From an uncultured Lachnospiraceae bacterium (GTDB lineage Bacteria; Bacillota; Clostridia; Lachnospirales; Lachnospiraceae), in the NCBI GenBank assembly GCA_910586405.1, contig CAJUII010000006.1, forward strand, positions 1 to 64,000: 64,000 nt of DNA. The letters run 5' to 3'. The translations under genes were made by a program, and so were the position numbers. Below are positions 54,291 through 63,690 of this stretch, piece by piece; the first letter of the stretch is position 1, and each line of letters begins with the position of its first letter. The notes under the pieces were generated by a model. It ran no database searches. It saw only the letters and a program-made list of their open reading frames with translations, and was not told the origin of the DNA.

Positions 54291-55343
54291 TTACTTCCAA
54301 TGGTCCAATTCATACTTCAATATCGCCAAAAGTTCGTTTTCTGGTACTTTCTTAATGATCTCACCCTTTTTGATGAGAAGTCCTTCGCCAATACCGCCCG
54401 CAATTCCGATATCGGCCTCCTTCGCCTCACCCGGCCCATTGACTGCACACCCCATCACAGCCACCTTGATATTGAGATCATAGCCTTGTACCATCGTCTC
54501 TACCTGATTTGCCAGTCCAATCAGATCTATATTCGTTCTGCCGCATGTAGGGCAGGAAACCACCTCAATGCCGCCTTTCCGCAGCCCCAGAGTGCGCAGA
54601 ATCAGCTTCGCCGACTTGATTTCCTCGACAGGATCTCCCGTGAGCGATACACGAATCGTATCGCCAATCCCCTGATTGAGAATGATGCCAAGCCCCACCG
54701 CCGACTTAATATTTCCGCTTGTCACGGTGCCTGCCTCTGTGATGCCCACATGTAATGGGTACTGCGTCTTATCTGCAAGCAGCTCATGTGCCTTCACACA
54801 CATCATAACATCGGAAGACTTGATGCTGATCACTATATTGTCATAGTCCAAATCTTCAATGCTTCTCACTTTATCCAATGCACTCTCCACAATGCCCTTT
54901 GCAGTGACACCGTGATATTTCTCTATCAAATCCCTTTCCAGCGATCCGCTGTTTACACCGACGCGGATTGGAATTTCCCGCTCCTTAGCAACCCGCACAA
55001 CCTCGGCAACCTTTTCTTTGTCTCCAATATTGCCGGGATTGATACGGATCTTGTCCGCGCCGTATTCCATCGCCGCGATTGCCATCTTATAGTCAAAATG
55101 AATATCCGCCACCAGTGGAATAGATATTTCCTTCTTGATCTGAGCAATCGCTTTTGCCGCCGCCAAATCCGGCACGGTACATCGCACAATATCACAGCCT
55201 GCTTTAGCTAGACGCTGAATCTGTGCCACTGTTGCCGCCACATCATCGGTCTTTGTGTTCGTCATAGACTGAATCAAGATCGGATTGCCGCCGCCAAGAA
55301 CCCTGTCTCCAATGTGTATCACCTTTGTTTTATCCCGATACAT
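54291..55343 (-). CDS. ispG: 4-hydroxy-3-methylbut-2-enyl diphosphate synthase
   Basis: Iron-sulfur enzyme of the MEP isoprenoid pathway, also written GcpE. 350 aa: PILIQSMTNTKTDDVAATV, DIHFDYKMAIAAME, KIRINPGNIGD, and the cluster ligands CPTCGR and GCAVNGPGE at the C-terminus. Works downstream of Dxr, encoded two genes earlier in the same direction. The 190-bp gap before it (55344-55533) contains a small hairpin (TGTCTGC/GCAGACA at 55464-55486) but no assigned promoter. Confidence 0.98.
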   Translation of the reverse strand: MYRDKTKVIHIGDRVLGGGNPILIQSMTNTKTDDVAATVAQIQRLAKAGCDIVRCTVPDLAAAKAIAQIKKEISIPLVADIHFDYKMAIAAMEYGADKIRINPGNIGDKEKVAEVVRVAKEREIPIRVGVNSGSLERDLIEKYHGVTAKGIVESALDKVRSIEDLDYDNIVISIKSSDVMMCVKAHELLADKTQYPLHVGITEAGTVTSGNIKSAVGLGIILNQGIGDTIRVSLTGDPVEEIKSAKLILRTLGLRKGGIEVVSCPTCGRTNIDLIGLANQVETMVQGYDLNIKVAVMGCAVNGPGEAKEADIGIAGGIGEGLLIKKGEIIKKVPENELLAILKYELDHWK

Positions 55344-55533
55344 ACTCTTCTCCTATTCATATTTCGCATACATCTACCAATGCATCATTGATATGCATAA
55401 ATGTGTTAGTGCACGGATCATTTGATCTCACCCAACTTCCAAGCCTCGATGCAGCCGCCGCTGTGTCTGCGTTTTGGAAGCAGACAGGTATGCGCCTGTC
55501 AGTACACTATACACAGTTCGGTTTGATGCTGTT

Positions 55534-56610
55534 TTATTGCACAAAAATCCTTGCAATATCATTATACAATACAAATACCATCAACACCATGAGCGCGACA
55601 AATCCAACAAAATGCACGAAGCCCTCCTTGTCGGGTGATACTGGCTTGCCGCGAACGACTTCAACAAACAAAAACAGAAGCCTTCCTCCATCCAGTGCCG
55701 GCAATGGCAGCAGATTCATAATGCCAAGATTCACGCTGAGCAGCACCGCGAAGTTGATCATGGTAAGCACCACTGTGGGCAGCCCATAAGGCTTTGTCAC
55801 CTCGATGGTCTCGTCAATCGTTGCCGCAATGCCAACGGGTCCAGATAGGTCATTCGCAGACAGTTTCCCCTGTACCAGCATCAAAAGACTCTTGATTGTT
55901 GTCTTAAACCAATAACGTACCTCATATGCACTGTACTTGATCAAATCCAGCCCCTTGCACTTTATTGTCTCCCCAATCGTAAAGCCAATATAATATCGAT
56001 GATCTTGCTCGCTGTACTTTGGTGTGACTACTGTCGTATACTTTTGATCATCACGCAGATATTCAATCTCCATTGGTTTCCCGCCGCTTAGTGCGGATGC
56101 AAAAGTCACTTCTTTTTGCAGATAAATTTTCTCTTTGTCAATCTTTGTGATCAGATCCCCTTCTCGAAGTCCCGCTTCCAACGCCGGGTATCCCTCCGTC
56201 AATGAGTTTATGGTAGGAATAACCTCTCCTGAGAATCCGACTACGATCAGCGACAGTAAGAACGCAAGTATAATATTAAAAAATGGTCCTGCAAAAACCG
56301 TCGCAATTCTTGACCAGACATTTGCGTCATTAAAAGCGCCCTCCGGCTTTTGCTCCTCTTTTTCCCCACTGTCTGAAGCCGTTGAATAAATGCCGTCCTC
56401 ACCCTCAAACATACAAGCGCCCCCAATCGGCAGCAGTTTGAGTACATATTTCGTTTCACCCTTTGTAAATTTGATGATGTCTGGTCCCATACCAATCGAA
56501 AACTGCAACACCTTGATGCCATTTAACTTTGCAATCAGAAAATGACCAAGCTCATGTGCGATCACCACCACCCCAAATATCAGCACAAATACTATAATTG
56601 TGACAATCAT
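55534..56610 (-). CDS. rseP: site-2 membrane metalloprotease RseP
   Basis: Intramembrane zinc protease that cuts anti-sigma factors or leftover signal peptides. 358 aa: HELGHFLIAK with the catalytic His/Glu in the first helix, FNIILAFLLSLIVV, a PDZ domain (AGLREGDLITKID), and NLGIMNLLPLPALDGGRLLF in the third helix with the remaining zinc ligand Asp. Conserved place between dxr and ispG. Confidence 0.96.
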   Translation of the reverse strand: MIVTIIVFVLIFGVVVIAHELGHFLIAKLNGIKVLQFSIGMGPDIIKFTKGETKYVLKLLPIGGACMFEGEDGIYSTASDSGEKEEQKPEGAFNDANVWSRIATVFAGPFFNIILAFLLSLIVVGFSGEVIPTINSLTEGYPALEAGLREGDLITKIDKEKIYLQKEVTFASALSGGKPMEIEYLRDDQKYTTVVTPKYSEQDHRYYIGFTIGETIKCKGLDLIKYSAYEVRYWFKTTIKSLLMLVQGKLSANDLSGPVGIAATIDETIEVTKPYGLPTVVLTMINFAVLLSVNLGIMNLLPLPALDGGRLLFLFVEVVRGKPVSPDKEGFVHFVGFVALMVLMVFVLYNDIARIFVQ

Positions 56611-56668
56611 TGCCTACTCTTTCCTCCCTGTTTATTGTCGTCCCTTCACCTTGAACTGACCGCTGCTC

Positions 56669-57823
56669 TCATGCTCCATCTGGATACTTGGCGTGAATCA
56701 GTTCATATGTCTCCTGTTCTGTCCTTAAAATCTCCTCCACATTCGGAGACTCTATCCTGCGATGTACATCCATACACATCTCGATTATTTCAGGAATCTG
56801 CAAAAAGCGAATCTTCCTGTTTAAGAACAAACTCACAGCCCGCTCATTCGCTGCATTGAATACCGTCGGTACACTTCCGCCTTCTGACGCTGCTCTCATT
56901 GCCAGTTTTAGCCCCACAAAAGTCTCCAGATCTGGCTTCTCAAAGGTAATACTTCCAAGCTCATAGAAATCAACTCGCTTTCCTGCCATCGGACGCCTGT
57001 CTGGATAAAACAGCGCGTACTGTATCGGCAGCTTCATATCAGGTGTGCCCAACTGTGCTATAATCCCGCCATCCACATACTCGACCATAGAGTGAATGAT
57101 ACTCTGCGGATGTACTACCACCTGAATTTGGTCTAAATCTACGCCAAAAAGCCATTTGGCCTCCATGACTTCAAGTCCTTTATTGACAAGCGTTGCCGAG
57201 TCGATTGTAATCTTGTGTCCCATAGACCAATTGGGATGCTTTAACGCATCTTCAAGTCGTACTTGTTCCAGCTCCTGTCGAGTCCGTCCTCGAAATGGTC
57301 CCCCCGAAGCCGTGATCAGCAATTTGCTGACGCGGTCTGTCTGCGCACCCTGCATCGACTGAAAAATTGCACTGTGTTCACTGTCAACCGGCAGAATCGA
57401 CACTCCCATCTCGTCGGCAAGCGGCATGATAATATGCCCTGCTGTCACCAGTGTCTCTTTATTCGCAAGTGCAATGTCTTTGCCCTTTTTTATCGCTGCG
57501 ATCGTTGGCCGAATACCAATCATTCCGACAATCGCTGTCACCAATGTCTGTGCTTCCTCCATCTCTGCGATCGCCAGCAGTCCCTCCATCCCTGGTATGA
57601 TCTGTACATCCATATCTGCCAGTTTTGTTTTTAATGCCCTACAGTCCGCCTCATTTTGCAGTGATACCAGTCTCGGCTGAAATTCTCTTACCTGTTTTTC
57701 CAACAGTTCAATATTTGTTCCCGCTGCCAGCCCCACTACCTGTAGATCAGGATTGTCACGCACGATCTCAAGCGTTTGTGTGCCAATTGAGCCCGTAGAG
57801 CCCAATATTGCTATCTTTTTCAC
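56669..57823 (-). CDS. dxr: 1-deoxy-D-xylulose 5-phosphate reductoisomerase
   Basis: NADPH-dependent second step of the MEP pathway, target of fosmidomycin. 384 aa from the GTG at 57823 (AAGGAGGAGAAC upstream; the ATG at 57871 would overlap the end of cdsA). NADPH site GSTGSIGTQTL, ALANKETLV, PVDSEHSAIFQ, ITASGGPFR, WSMGHKITIDSATLVNKGLEVMEA, all present. Neighbours cdsA and rseP as in the usual cluster. Confidence 0.97.
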   Translation of the reverse strand: MKKIAILGSTGSIGTQTLEIVRDNPDLQVVGLAAGTNIELLEKQVREFQPRLVSLQNEADCRALKTKLADMDVQIIPGMEGLLAIAEMEEAQTLVTAIVGMIGIRPTIAAIKKGKDIALANKETLVTAGHIIMPLADEMGVSILPVDSEHSAIFQSMQGAQTDRVSKLLITASGGPFRGRTRQELEQVRLEDALKHPNWSMGHKITIDSATLVNKGLEVMEAKWLFGVDLDQIQVVVHPQSIIHSMVEYVDGGIIAQLGTPDMKLPIQYALFYPDRRPMAGKRVDFYELGSITFEKPDLETFVGLKLAMRAASEGGSVPTVFNAANERAVSLFLNRKIRFLQIPEIIEMCMDVHRRIESPNVEEILRTEQETYELIHAKYPDGA

Positions 57824-57857
57824 GAAGTTCTCCTCCTTATTATATTCCCAAACAAAA

Positions 57858-58706
57858 TCATCCATGCCCATTCATAAGAATCAAAATCAAAAAATATGTG
57901 ATTGGCGCTGTAAATATCACACTATCAAATCGGTCCATGATACCGCCATGGCCTGGTATCAATTTTCCATAATCCTTAATTTGATGATTTCTCTTGATGG
58001 CAGACGCCGCCAAATCTCCTACCTGCGATATGATCGAACCCACACCGCCGACCACTGCCAAAATGACTATATACTGCATCTGTCCGAGGGTACTGTCCAT
58101 GAATGCACCAAACAATGCACCAAACAGCGCTGCTCCAACGATACCGCCAACTGAACCTTCAATCGATTTCTTCGGGCTTAACACTGGCGCAAGCTTGTGC
58201 CTGCCAATCAGCACCCCCGTCAGATAGGCAAATGTATCAGAGACCCAGGAGCTGATAAAAATCATCCACACCAGATAAACACCATCTTCAAGCTGTCTTG
58301 TCAACAGCACAAAGGACAGCATTACCGGCGCGTAAATCAGCGCAAAGTACGCATCCATCACCTGATTCGCATGATACTTTGGAAACCCAAACACATACAC
58401 CGACATCATCCCAATCATTGACAGAAGCATGACCATCACCGCATATGAGGCATCCTGCACAAAATAAGTCACAGGATAATAGCAGGTGATGGCAACAATC
58501 CCAGCTATTTCAAGTGCATTGAGCGATTGTCCCTTTCGGACACCGCACGCCTTTGTCAGCTCCAGAAATCCGATAATTGAAATACTATACAATACCACCG
58601 CCAATATGATACCACCTGGAAGGATTGCCGCTAGCGCTGCTATCACGATAACAACTGCGCTGATTGTCCGTTCTTTGCTGATTTTTCCAAGAATGTTAGA
58701 TGCCAT
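57858..58706 (-). CDS. cdsA: phosphatidate cytidylyltransferase
   Basis: Makes CDP-diacylglycerol for phospholipid synthesis at the membrane. 282 aa, about eight helices; the CdsA signature is [36 protein letters not shown], with further [36 protein letters not shown]. Its ATG directly follows the uppS stop codon, suggesting coupling. Confidence 0.97.
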   Translation of the reverse strand: MASNILGKISKERTISAVVIVIAALAAILPGGIILAVVLYSISIIGFLELTKACGVRKGQSLNALEIAGIVAITCYYPVTYFVQDASYAVMVMLLSMIGMMSVYVFGFPKYHANQVMDAYFALIYAPVMLSFVLLTRQLEDGVYLVWMIFISSWVSDTFAYLTGVLIGRHKLAPVLSPKKSIEGSVGGIVGAALFGALFGAFMDSTLGQMQYIVILAVVGGVGSIISQVGDLAASAIKRNHQIKDYGKLIPGHGGIMDRFDSVIFTAPITYFLILILMNGHG

Positions 58707-59417
58707 CTATGACTCCTCCTTCACAAGCCCATATCTCCGGTCTCTTTGTTGATATGCCTCTACTGCCTTGGCAAGCTCATTCTTATCAAAATCCGGCCAC
58801 AGTACCGGTGTAAAATAAAGCTCTGCATAAGAAGTCTGCCACAATAAAAAGTTGGAGATCCGCTGTTCACCCGATGTGCGAATCAGCAAATCAGGATCTG
58901 GCAGCCCTGCTGTATCAAGCCAAGCTGCAATCTTATCCTCATCAATTTCTTCTGGCTTCATCGTTCCTGCTGCCACCTGCTCCGCCAATACAGTGACAGC
59001 CCTGCGCAGCTCATCGCGCCCTCCGTAATTGATCGCAATCTGGAAGTGAAGTCCCGTATTATCCCGCGTCTCCTGCTCTAGCTGTGCTATACTAGCCTGC
59101 AAGTCCTCTGCAAGCCTTGATTTATCACCAATCACACGCACACACATATTATTTTTCTGAGCGCGCTTGATACTGTTCTTCATATAGCTTCTAAGCAGAT
59201 TCATCAGTGTCGTCACCTCACTGTCCGGCCGCGTCCAATTTTCAGTAGAGAACGCATAGATCGTAAGATAATTAATCCCCATATTATAAGCATCCTCACA
59301 AATTTGTTCGACAGTCTTTGCGCCCTGCACATGCCCAGCAGTTCGTGGAAGTCCCTTCGCTTTCGCCCATCGTCCATTTCCGTCAAGTATGATCGCCACA
59401 TGATTTGGTATATTCAT
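58707..59417 (-). CDS. uppS: isoprenyl transferase / undecaprenyl diphosphate synthase
   Basis: Soluble cis-prenyltransferase forming the C55 lipid carrier for cell-wall synthesis. 236 aa: HVAIILDGNGRWAKAKGLPRTAGHVQGAKT with catalytic Asp, LTIYAFSTENWTRP, INYGGRDELRRAV, and DLLIRTSGEQRISNFLLWQTSYAELYF. AAAGGAAATG precedes the ATG. Confidence 0.97.
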   Translation of the reverse strand: MNIPNHVAIILDGNGRWAKAKGLPRTAGHVQGAKTVEQICEDAYNMGINYLTIYAFSTENWTRPDSEVTTLMNLLRSYMKNSIKRAQKNNMCVRVIGDKSRLAEDLQASIAQLEQETRDNTGLHFQIAINYGGRDELRRAVTVLAEQVAAGTMKPEEIDEDKIAAWLDTAGLPDPDLLIRTSGEQRISNFLLWQTSYAELYFTPVLWPDFDKNELAKAVEAYQQRDRRYGLVKEES

Positions 59418-59485
59418 AACACATTTCCTTTCTATACGCTATGCCAGATACAAACAGAGACCATATTCAACATCTGCTGTGTCCT

Positions 59486-59522
59486 GTGCATAAAACAGGA
59501 GGGCACTACATCCCTTATGCAC
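59486..59522 (-). other. hairpin between frr and uppS
   Basis: GTGCATAA (59486-59493) pairs with TTATGCAC (59515-59522), with AGGG/CCCT possible inside. No T run follows, so it is not a clear terminator; it may be an RNA-processing site. Confidence 0.4.
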
Positions 59523-59539
59523 GCCCCCCTACCATTCAT

Positions 59540-60091
59540 TTATACCGTAAGCACCTCTTTTGATTTCTCTTCGATTGCCTTATCGACATCCTTGATATAC
59601 TTATCTGTCAGCTTTTGAACTGCATCTTCCAAATCCTTGATCTCATCTTCAGATACCTCAGTCTTTGCAAGCTTTTTAAACGAATCATTCGCATCCCGTC
59701 TGATATTGCGGACTGCTACCTTGCACTCCTCACCCTTTTTCTTGATATCCTTCACAAGCTCTTTTCTGCGCTCCTCTGTCAATTCTGGAAATACCAGGCG
59801 AATCACAGTACCGTCATTGCTTGGCGTGATGCCGATATCAGACGCCATAATCGCCTTTTCAATCTCCTTGATTAAGCTCTTCTCCCAGGGTGCGATCTGA
59901 ATCATTCTAGCCTCAGGCACCGTAATATTGCCAACCTGCTGAATCGGTGTCGGTGTCCCATAATAGTCTACTTTTAACTTGTCAAGCAGATGGGGATTCG
60001 CACGCCCCGCACGGATTGTCTGATAATCTGATAATAGAAAATCGAGTGCCTTCTGCATTTTGTCATCATATGTTTTTACTCTTGCATCCAT
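59540..60091 (-). CDS. frr: ribosome recycling factor
   Basis: Splits post-termination ribosomes together with EF-G. 183 aa, the standard RRF length, two-domain: [37 protein letters not shown] and [39 protein letters not shown] (the first residue of the second stretch reads V in this protein). AGGAGGACATAATA precedes the ATG. It lies 70 bp after pyrH, as in most bacteria. Confidence 0.97.
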   Translation of the reverse strand: [183 protein letters not shown]

Positions 60092-60161
60092 TATTATGTC
60101 CTCCTGATTTTTTCTTAATAACGTTCTATACCAATCGTTGCCGTACTTCGTCTTTGGGGTA

Positions 60162-60857
60162 TCAAACCGTAATTACAGTGCCAGTTGACTTTCCTTTCAC
60201 GGTATTAATGATACTATTTTCCTCGTTTAATCCAAAAATGGTCATAGGCATTTTATTTTCCATACAGAGCACTGCCGCAGCGAGATCTATCACGCCAAGC
60301 TGTTTGTCTACCACCTCTTTGATTGGAATGGCATCGTATTTTTTTGCATCCTTATGAAGCTTTGGATCTGCATCGTACACTCCATCAATTGCCTTCGCGG
60401 ACAAGATCATATCTGCCTCAATCTCAATTGCTTTGAGAACGGTCCCCATATCTGTTGAAAAATATGGATGTCCAATACCGCCTGCAAAAAATATTACCTT
60501 CCCTGATTCGAGCGCCGCCAAGGCCTTATCCTTCGAAAAAAGCTCCGTGAACGCAGCACACTGAAACGGTGTGTAGATCTCTGTTCCCATACCTACAAAT
60601 CTAAATATTTCAGATACATAGATACAATTCATCACCGTGGCAAGCATTCCGATCTGATCCGCTTTCGTCCGGTCAATCGTCTCGCTTGTCCTCCCTCTCC
60701 AAAAATTTCCGCCGCCGATCAGGATTCCTACCTGAATACCGCTGTCTACAATTTCCTTCACCTGCCGCGCTACTGCTGTCACCGTTGGCTCGTCAAAGCC
60801 TGTTTTCTTATCACCTGCAAGCGCCTCGCCGCTCAGTTTCAATAATATTCTTTTCAT
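60162..60857 (-). CDS. pyrH: UMP kinase
   Basis: Hexameric bacterial UMP kinase of the amino-acid-kinase fold. 231 aa: RILLKLSGEALAGDK, IGGGNFWRGR, DQIGMLATVMNCIYV, GIGHPYFSTDMGTVLKAIEI, VDGVYDADPKLHKDAKKYD (Asp-rich nucleotide site; the first residue here reads I). Usually preceded by rpsB-tsf; here a bactofilin gene lies 21 bp upstream. Confidence 0.97.
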   Translation of the reverse strand: MKRILLKLSGEALAGDKKTGFDEPTVTAVARQVKEIVDSGIQVGILIGGGNFWRGRTSETIDRTKADQIGMLATVMNCIYVSEIFRFVGMGTEIYTPFQCAAFTELFSKDKALAALESGKVIFFAGGIGHPYFSTDMGTVLKAIEIEADMILSAKAIDGVYDADPKLHKDAKKYDAIPIKEVVDKQLGVIDLAAAVLCMENKMPMTIFGLNEENSIINTVKGKSTGTVITV

Positions 60858-60878
60858 ACTACGCCAACTCCTACTCTC

Positions 60879-61778
60879 TTATAGTGATTTTCTGTTTTTC
60901 TTCACATCATTAAAGAATGCTGTAGGACTGACATCCGCATAGCACTGTGAACACATACCCTCGATCACCGCACCGTTATTGATCTGCACAGATTTTGATT
61001 TAATATTGCCCATCACGATTGCAGACGTATCCAGAATGACAGGTCCATGCACATCAATATCTCCCTTCACAGCACCCGCGATCACCGCACTCGTTGCAAA
61101 GATATTCCCGATTACCACGGAACTCTGACCAATCTTAACACTGCCCTTGCTCTTGATTTCCCCATTAATCTGCGCGGATTCCGCATAAATCTCTGCGGCA
61201 GAAGAATTACCTGTAATGCTTCCTGTCACATTCAGCTTTCCAAGGATCTCTATATTTCCTGTGATACTTCCAATCAAATCCATATTTCCTGTACTTGTCG
61301 CATCACCCGTAATATTCATTCCCGCTGTGATCACTGCCGTGTCCGTTGAGACAGCAGCACTTGTCTCTGAATCCTCTCTTGTCTCAACCGCTGGCTCTGC
61401 ATCCATATACACCGGCTCCTGTACATTCTGTTCTACCTCATTCAATAACTGTTCCATTTCTTCATCTGCCTCTCTATTATTTATTTCTGCTGTTACAGGT
61501 ATTTCCCCCATATCCATCTGAGCTGCCGCAACAGCCTCCCTATGCACAGGATTCTCCTGCAATCCAGCAGGAGCCACTGATACTTCACTGTAAGACGCCA
61601 CTTCCTGCTCAAGCATCGCATCAAGTTTTGCCAGATCGTCCTCCCTAGAAGTGCCAAACAAATCCTCCGAAGCTGCTGCCTCCGCCTCCTCAAGATTCAG
61701 TTCAGCTACCGCATCTTCAGGCTCTAGCCCGTTTACTGTCTGTGATAAATCCTGCTTTAAATCCTGAAAAAAACCCAT
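60879..61778 (-). CDS. bactofilin (polymer-forming cytoskeletal protein)
   Basis: The C-terminal half (about residues 145-270) is the bactofilin beta-helix: repeated GDATSTGNMDLIGSITG, ILGKLNVTGSITGN, INGEIKSKGSVKIGQ, VIGNIFATSAVIAGAVKGDIDVHG. It assembles into non-polar filaments at membranes without nucleotides. The N-terminal ~140 residues are acidic and apparently disordered, longer than in standard bactofilins. The C-terminal tail has a CSQC pair. GGAGG precedes the ATG. It heads the pyrH cluster; a TATAAT with TTGATA 19 bp upstream lies before it. Confidence 0.9.
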   Translation of the reverse strand: MGFFQDLKQDLSQTVNGLEPEDAVAELNLEEAEAAASEDLFGTSREDDLAKLDAMLEQEVASYSEVSVAPAGLQENPVHREAVAAAQMDMGEIPVTAEINNREADEEMEQLLNEVEQNVQEPVYMDAEPAVETREDSETSAAVSTDTAVITAGMNITGDATSTGNMDLIGSITGNIEILGKLNVTGSITGNSSAAEIYAESAQINGEIKSKGSVKIGQSSVVIGNIFATSAVIAGAVKGDIDVHGPVILDTSAIVMGNIKSKSVQINNGAVIEGMCSQCYADVSPTAFFNDVKKNRKSL

Positions 61779-61845
61779 AGAAAATTATCCTCCAATTTTA
61801 TTTTGTATAGTATTATAAAATATCAATATCTTACAATATCAAAAC

Positions 61846-62808
61846 CTACTGATGCAAATGCTGCACCTTCACTGTATCCTCAGATATTGGTAAAAGTACT
61901 GTATTGTCAGCCTCAAGTATCTTTTCAATAATCCCTGCCAGCGCATCAACAGTTGTTGATTTTCCCGCTGCATCATGGAAAAGAACCACCGCATTGTTGT
62001 ACGTTCCTATATTGTCTAACACATTCCTTGTAAGCTGTTCCACACTTTTATTACCACCTGTAGAATCCCCGCTCGACACATTCCAGTCAAAATATGTCAT
62101 ATCTTCACTGTCCAGATAGTCAATCAAATCCCACATGCTCACCGAACTCACAGTATTGCTGCTGCCGCCCGGAAATCTCACAAACCGGCAATCCTCCCCT
62201 GTAAGCTCATACAAAAAATCATGAAGCTTTGTCAGATCTGCCTTGTACGAATCTAGGGATGCATAAACCTCGTTATACCGATGACTGTAAGAGTGCATCG
62301 CCAGTGTGTGTCCGTCCTCCACAATTCGCCGATACTGATCCGCATATCCTTCCTTTCCGACCACAAAAAATGTTGCTTTTACACCATATTGTGCCAGAAT
62401 GTCAAGGATTCTGTCCGTGTTGGCGCTCGGTCCGTCATCGAACGTCAGATAAACGCGCCGAATCCCATTGCTTCTGTCCCCTTTTCCATCCCATTGATGC
62501 GTACTTTCCTGCTTCTCTACCGCTGCAATATCTGCTGCCTCCGCCGCATCTACAGCGTTGCCATCAATATCAGAAATATCCGATAACGACAACTCTTCCT
62601 CATTAGTCAACGTCTCTTTGGCATCGTTCTGAATCAACAAGATTTGCTGTTCCAGCCGATTCACCTTTCTTCCGATATTCATCACCAGCACAAGTATTAC
62701 AACACAATTGATGATCGTCAGCAGTGTGAGCACCGGAACCATTATTTCAACAAAACTCTTTTTTTTTACACCCCTATTTCTTATATTCCACCTGCGACCC
62801 AATTTCAT
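61846..62808 (-). CDS. membrane-anchored polysaccharide deacetylase (NodB domain)
   Basis: Probable peptidoglycan or chitooligosaccharide N-deacetylase. 320 aa: one N-terminal helix (about 21-45), a coiled segment, then NodB from YLTFDDGPSANTDRILDIL (metal and catalytic Asp), MHSYSHRY (His pair), FVRFPGGSSN and VVLFHDAAGKSTTVDAL. All five deacetylase motifs are visible, so it should be active. AAAGGA precedes the ATG. It lies upstream of the bactofilin gene in the same direction, 67 bp away. Confidence 0.93.
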   Translation of the reverse strand: MKLGRRWNIRNRGVKKKSFVEIMVPVLTLLTIINCVVILVLVMNIGRKVNRLEQQILLIQNDAKETLTNEEELSLSDISDIDGNAVDAAEAADIAAVEKQESTHQWDGKGDRSNGIRRVYLTFDDGPSANTDRILDILAQYGVKATFFVVGKEGYADQYRRIVEDGHTLAMHSYSHRYNEVYASLDSYKADLTKLHDFLYELTGEDCRFVRFPGGSSNTVSSVSMWDLIDYLDSEDMTYFDWNVSSGDSTGGNKSVEQLTRNVLDNIGTYNNAVVLFHDAAGKSTTVDALAGIIEKILEADNTVLLPISEDTVKVQHLHQ

Positions 62809-62897
62809 TTTATCCTTTCAAGCCATATTATAGACATACCGATTATAACACACAATCACCACTTTAGAAAAGACATTTTCATAAGTTTATCCAAAGT

Positions 62898-63455
62898 TTA
62901 TTCTAAATCTGCATTATACTGCGCTCTCTCCCCACCGATAAACTTTGGTCTTGTCCTAGCGCATACGATATGTGCACCGCCTATAACTGGGTGCTCTATC
63001 CGCACTGGCACTGCGACTGGTCTCAAATGCATACCGATCAGCGTATCGCCAATATCAATTCCCGCATGTGCCTGAATATTCGCCACCGCCACCGGATTTT
63101 CCATGTGTTTCCATGCCGCGGTCGAAAATGAACCGCCCGCCTTTGGCTGTGGAACTACATTGACAATTTCATAGCCGAAGCGTTCCGCGTCTGCCTCCGT
63201 CATAATCAGCGCTCTGTTGAGATGCTCACAGCACTGTGTTGCAACAGAGAGTCCCGCTTGTCGAAGTTCCTCATAGATTGCCAGAAACACAGCCTCCCCA
63301 AGCATCTCATTCGAGTATGAACCAATCTGATGAGATGCAATCTCACTCGTCGAACAGCCAATCACCACTAGATTTCCCTTTCTGAGTTTTGCCTGCGTTA
63401 AAAATTCCGAGACCACCATTCTCGCATCATTTGTTTCTTTCTCAAATTCACACAT
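62898..63455 (-). CDS. TIGR01440 family protein (DUF436/YwlG-like)
   Basis: A 185-aa protein of an uncharacterised Firmicutes family with a conserved Gly/Ser-rich core: LVVIGCSTSEIASHQIGSYS, VFLAIYEELRQAGLSVATQCCEHLNRALI, VNVVPQPKAGGSFSTAAW and AHAGIDIGDTLIGMHLRPVAVPVR. No established activity. AGAGGA lies before the ATG at the edge of the repetitive spacer. Confidence 0.88.
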   Translation of the reverse strand: MCEFEKETNDARMVVSEFLTQAKLRKGNLVVIGCSTSEIASHQIGSYSNEMLGEAVFLAIYEELRQAGLSVATQCCEHLNRALIMTEADAERFGYEIVNVVPQPKAGGSFSTAAWKHMENPVAVANIQAHAGIDIGDTLIGMHLRPVAVPVRIEHPVIGGAHIVCARTRPKFIGGERAQYNADLE

Positions 63456-63475
63456 TTTTTATTCCTCTTTTCTAC

Positions 63476-63690
63476 ATTCTCTTTTATATACTTTCTTTTT
63501 ATATTCTCTTTTTTATATTCTCTTTTTTATATTTTCTTTTTTGCACTCTCTTTTATATACTTTCTTTTTATATTCTCTTTTTTACATTTTTCTTTTATAT
63601 TTTCTTTTTTACATTCTCTTTTCTATATACCTTTCTCTATATTCTTTTCTATATACCTTTCTTTATATCCTCTTTTCTATATATCTTTTT
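63476..63690. repeat. low-complexity T/A/C-rich tandem repeat tract
   Basis: About 215 bp built from degenerate 16-18 bp units such as TATATTCTCTTTTTTA. A 37-bp block starting at 63479 recurs identically at 63548, so there is also a 69-bp higher-order repeat. The strand that is transcribed by neighbouring genes is purine-rich (AAAGAGAATATA). It fills the whole spacer between the acyltransferase and the TIGR01440 gene. Function unknown. Confidence 0.85.

Noticed and set aside
63470..63690. Possible CRISPR array
   Set aside because: Repeats are short, degenerate and contiguous with no unique spacers, and there are no cas genes in the window.
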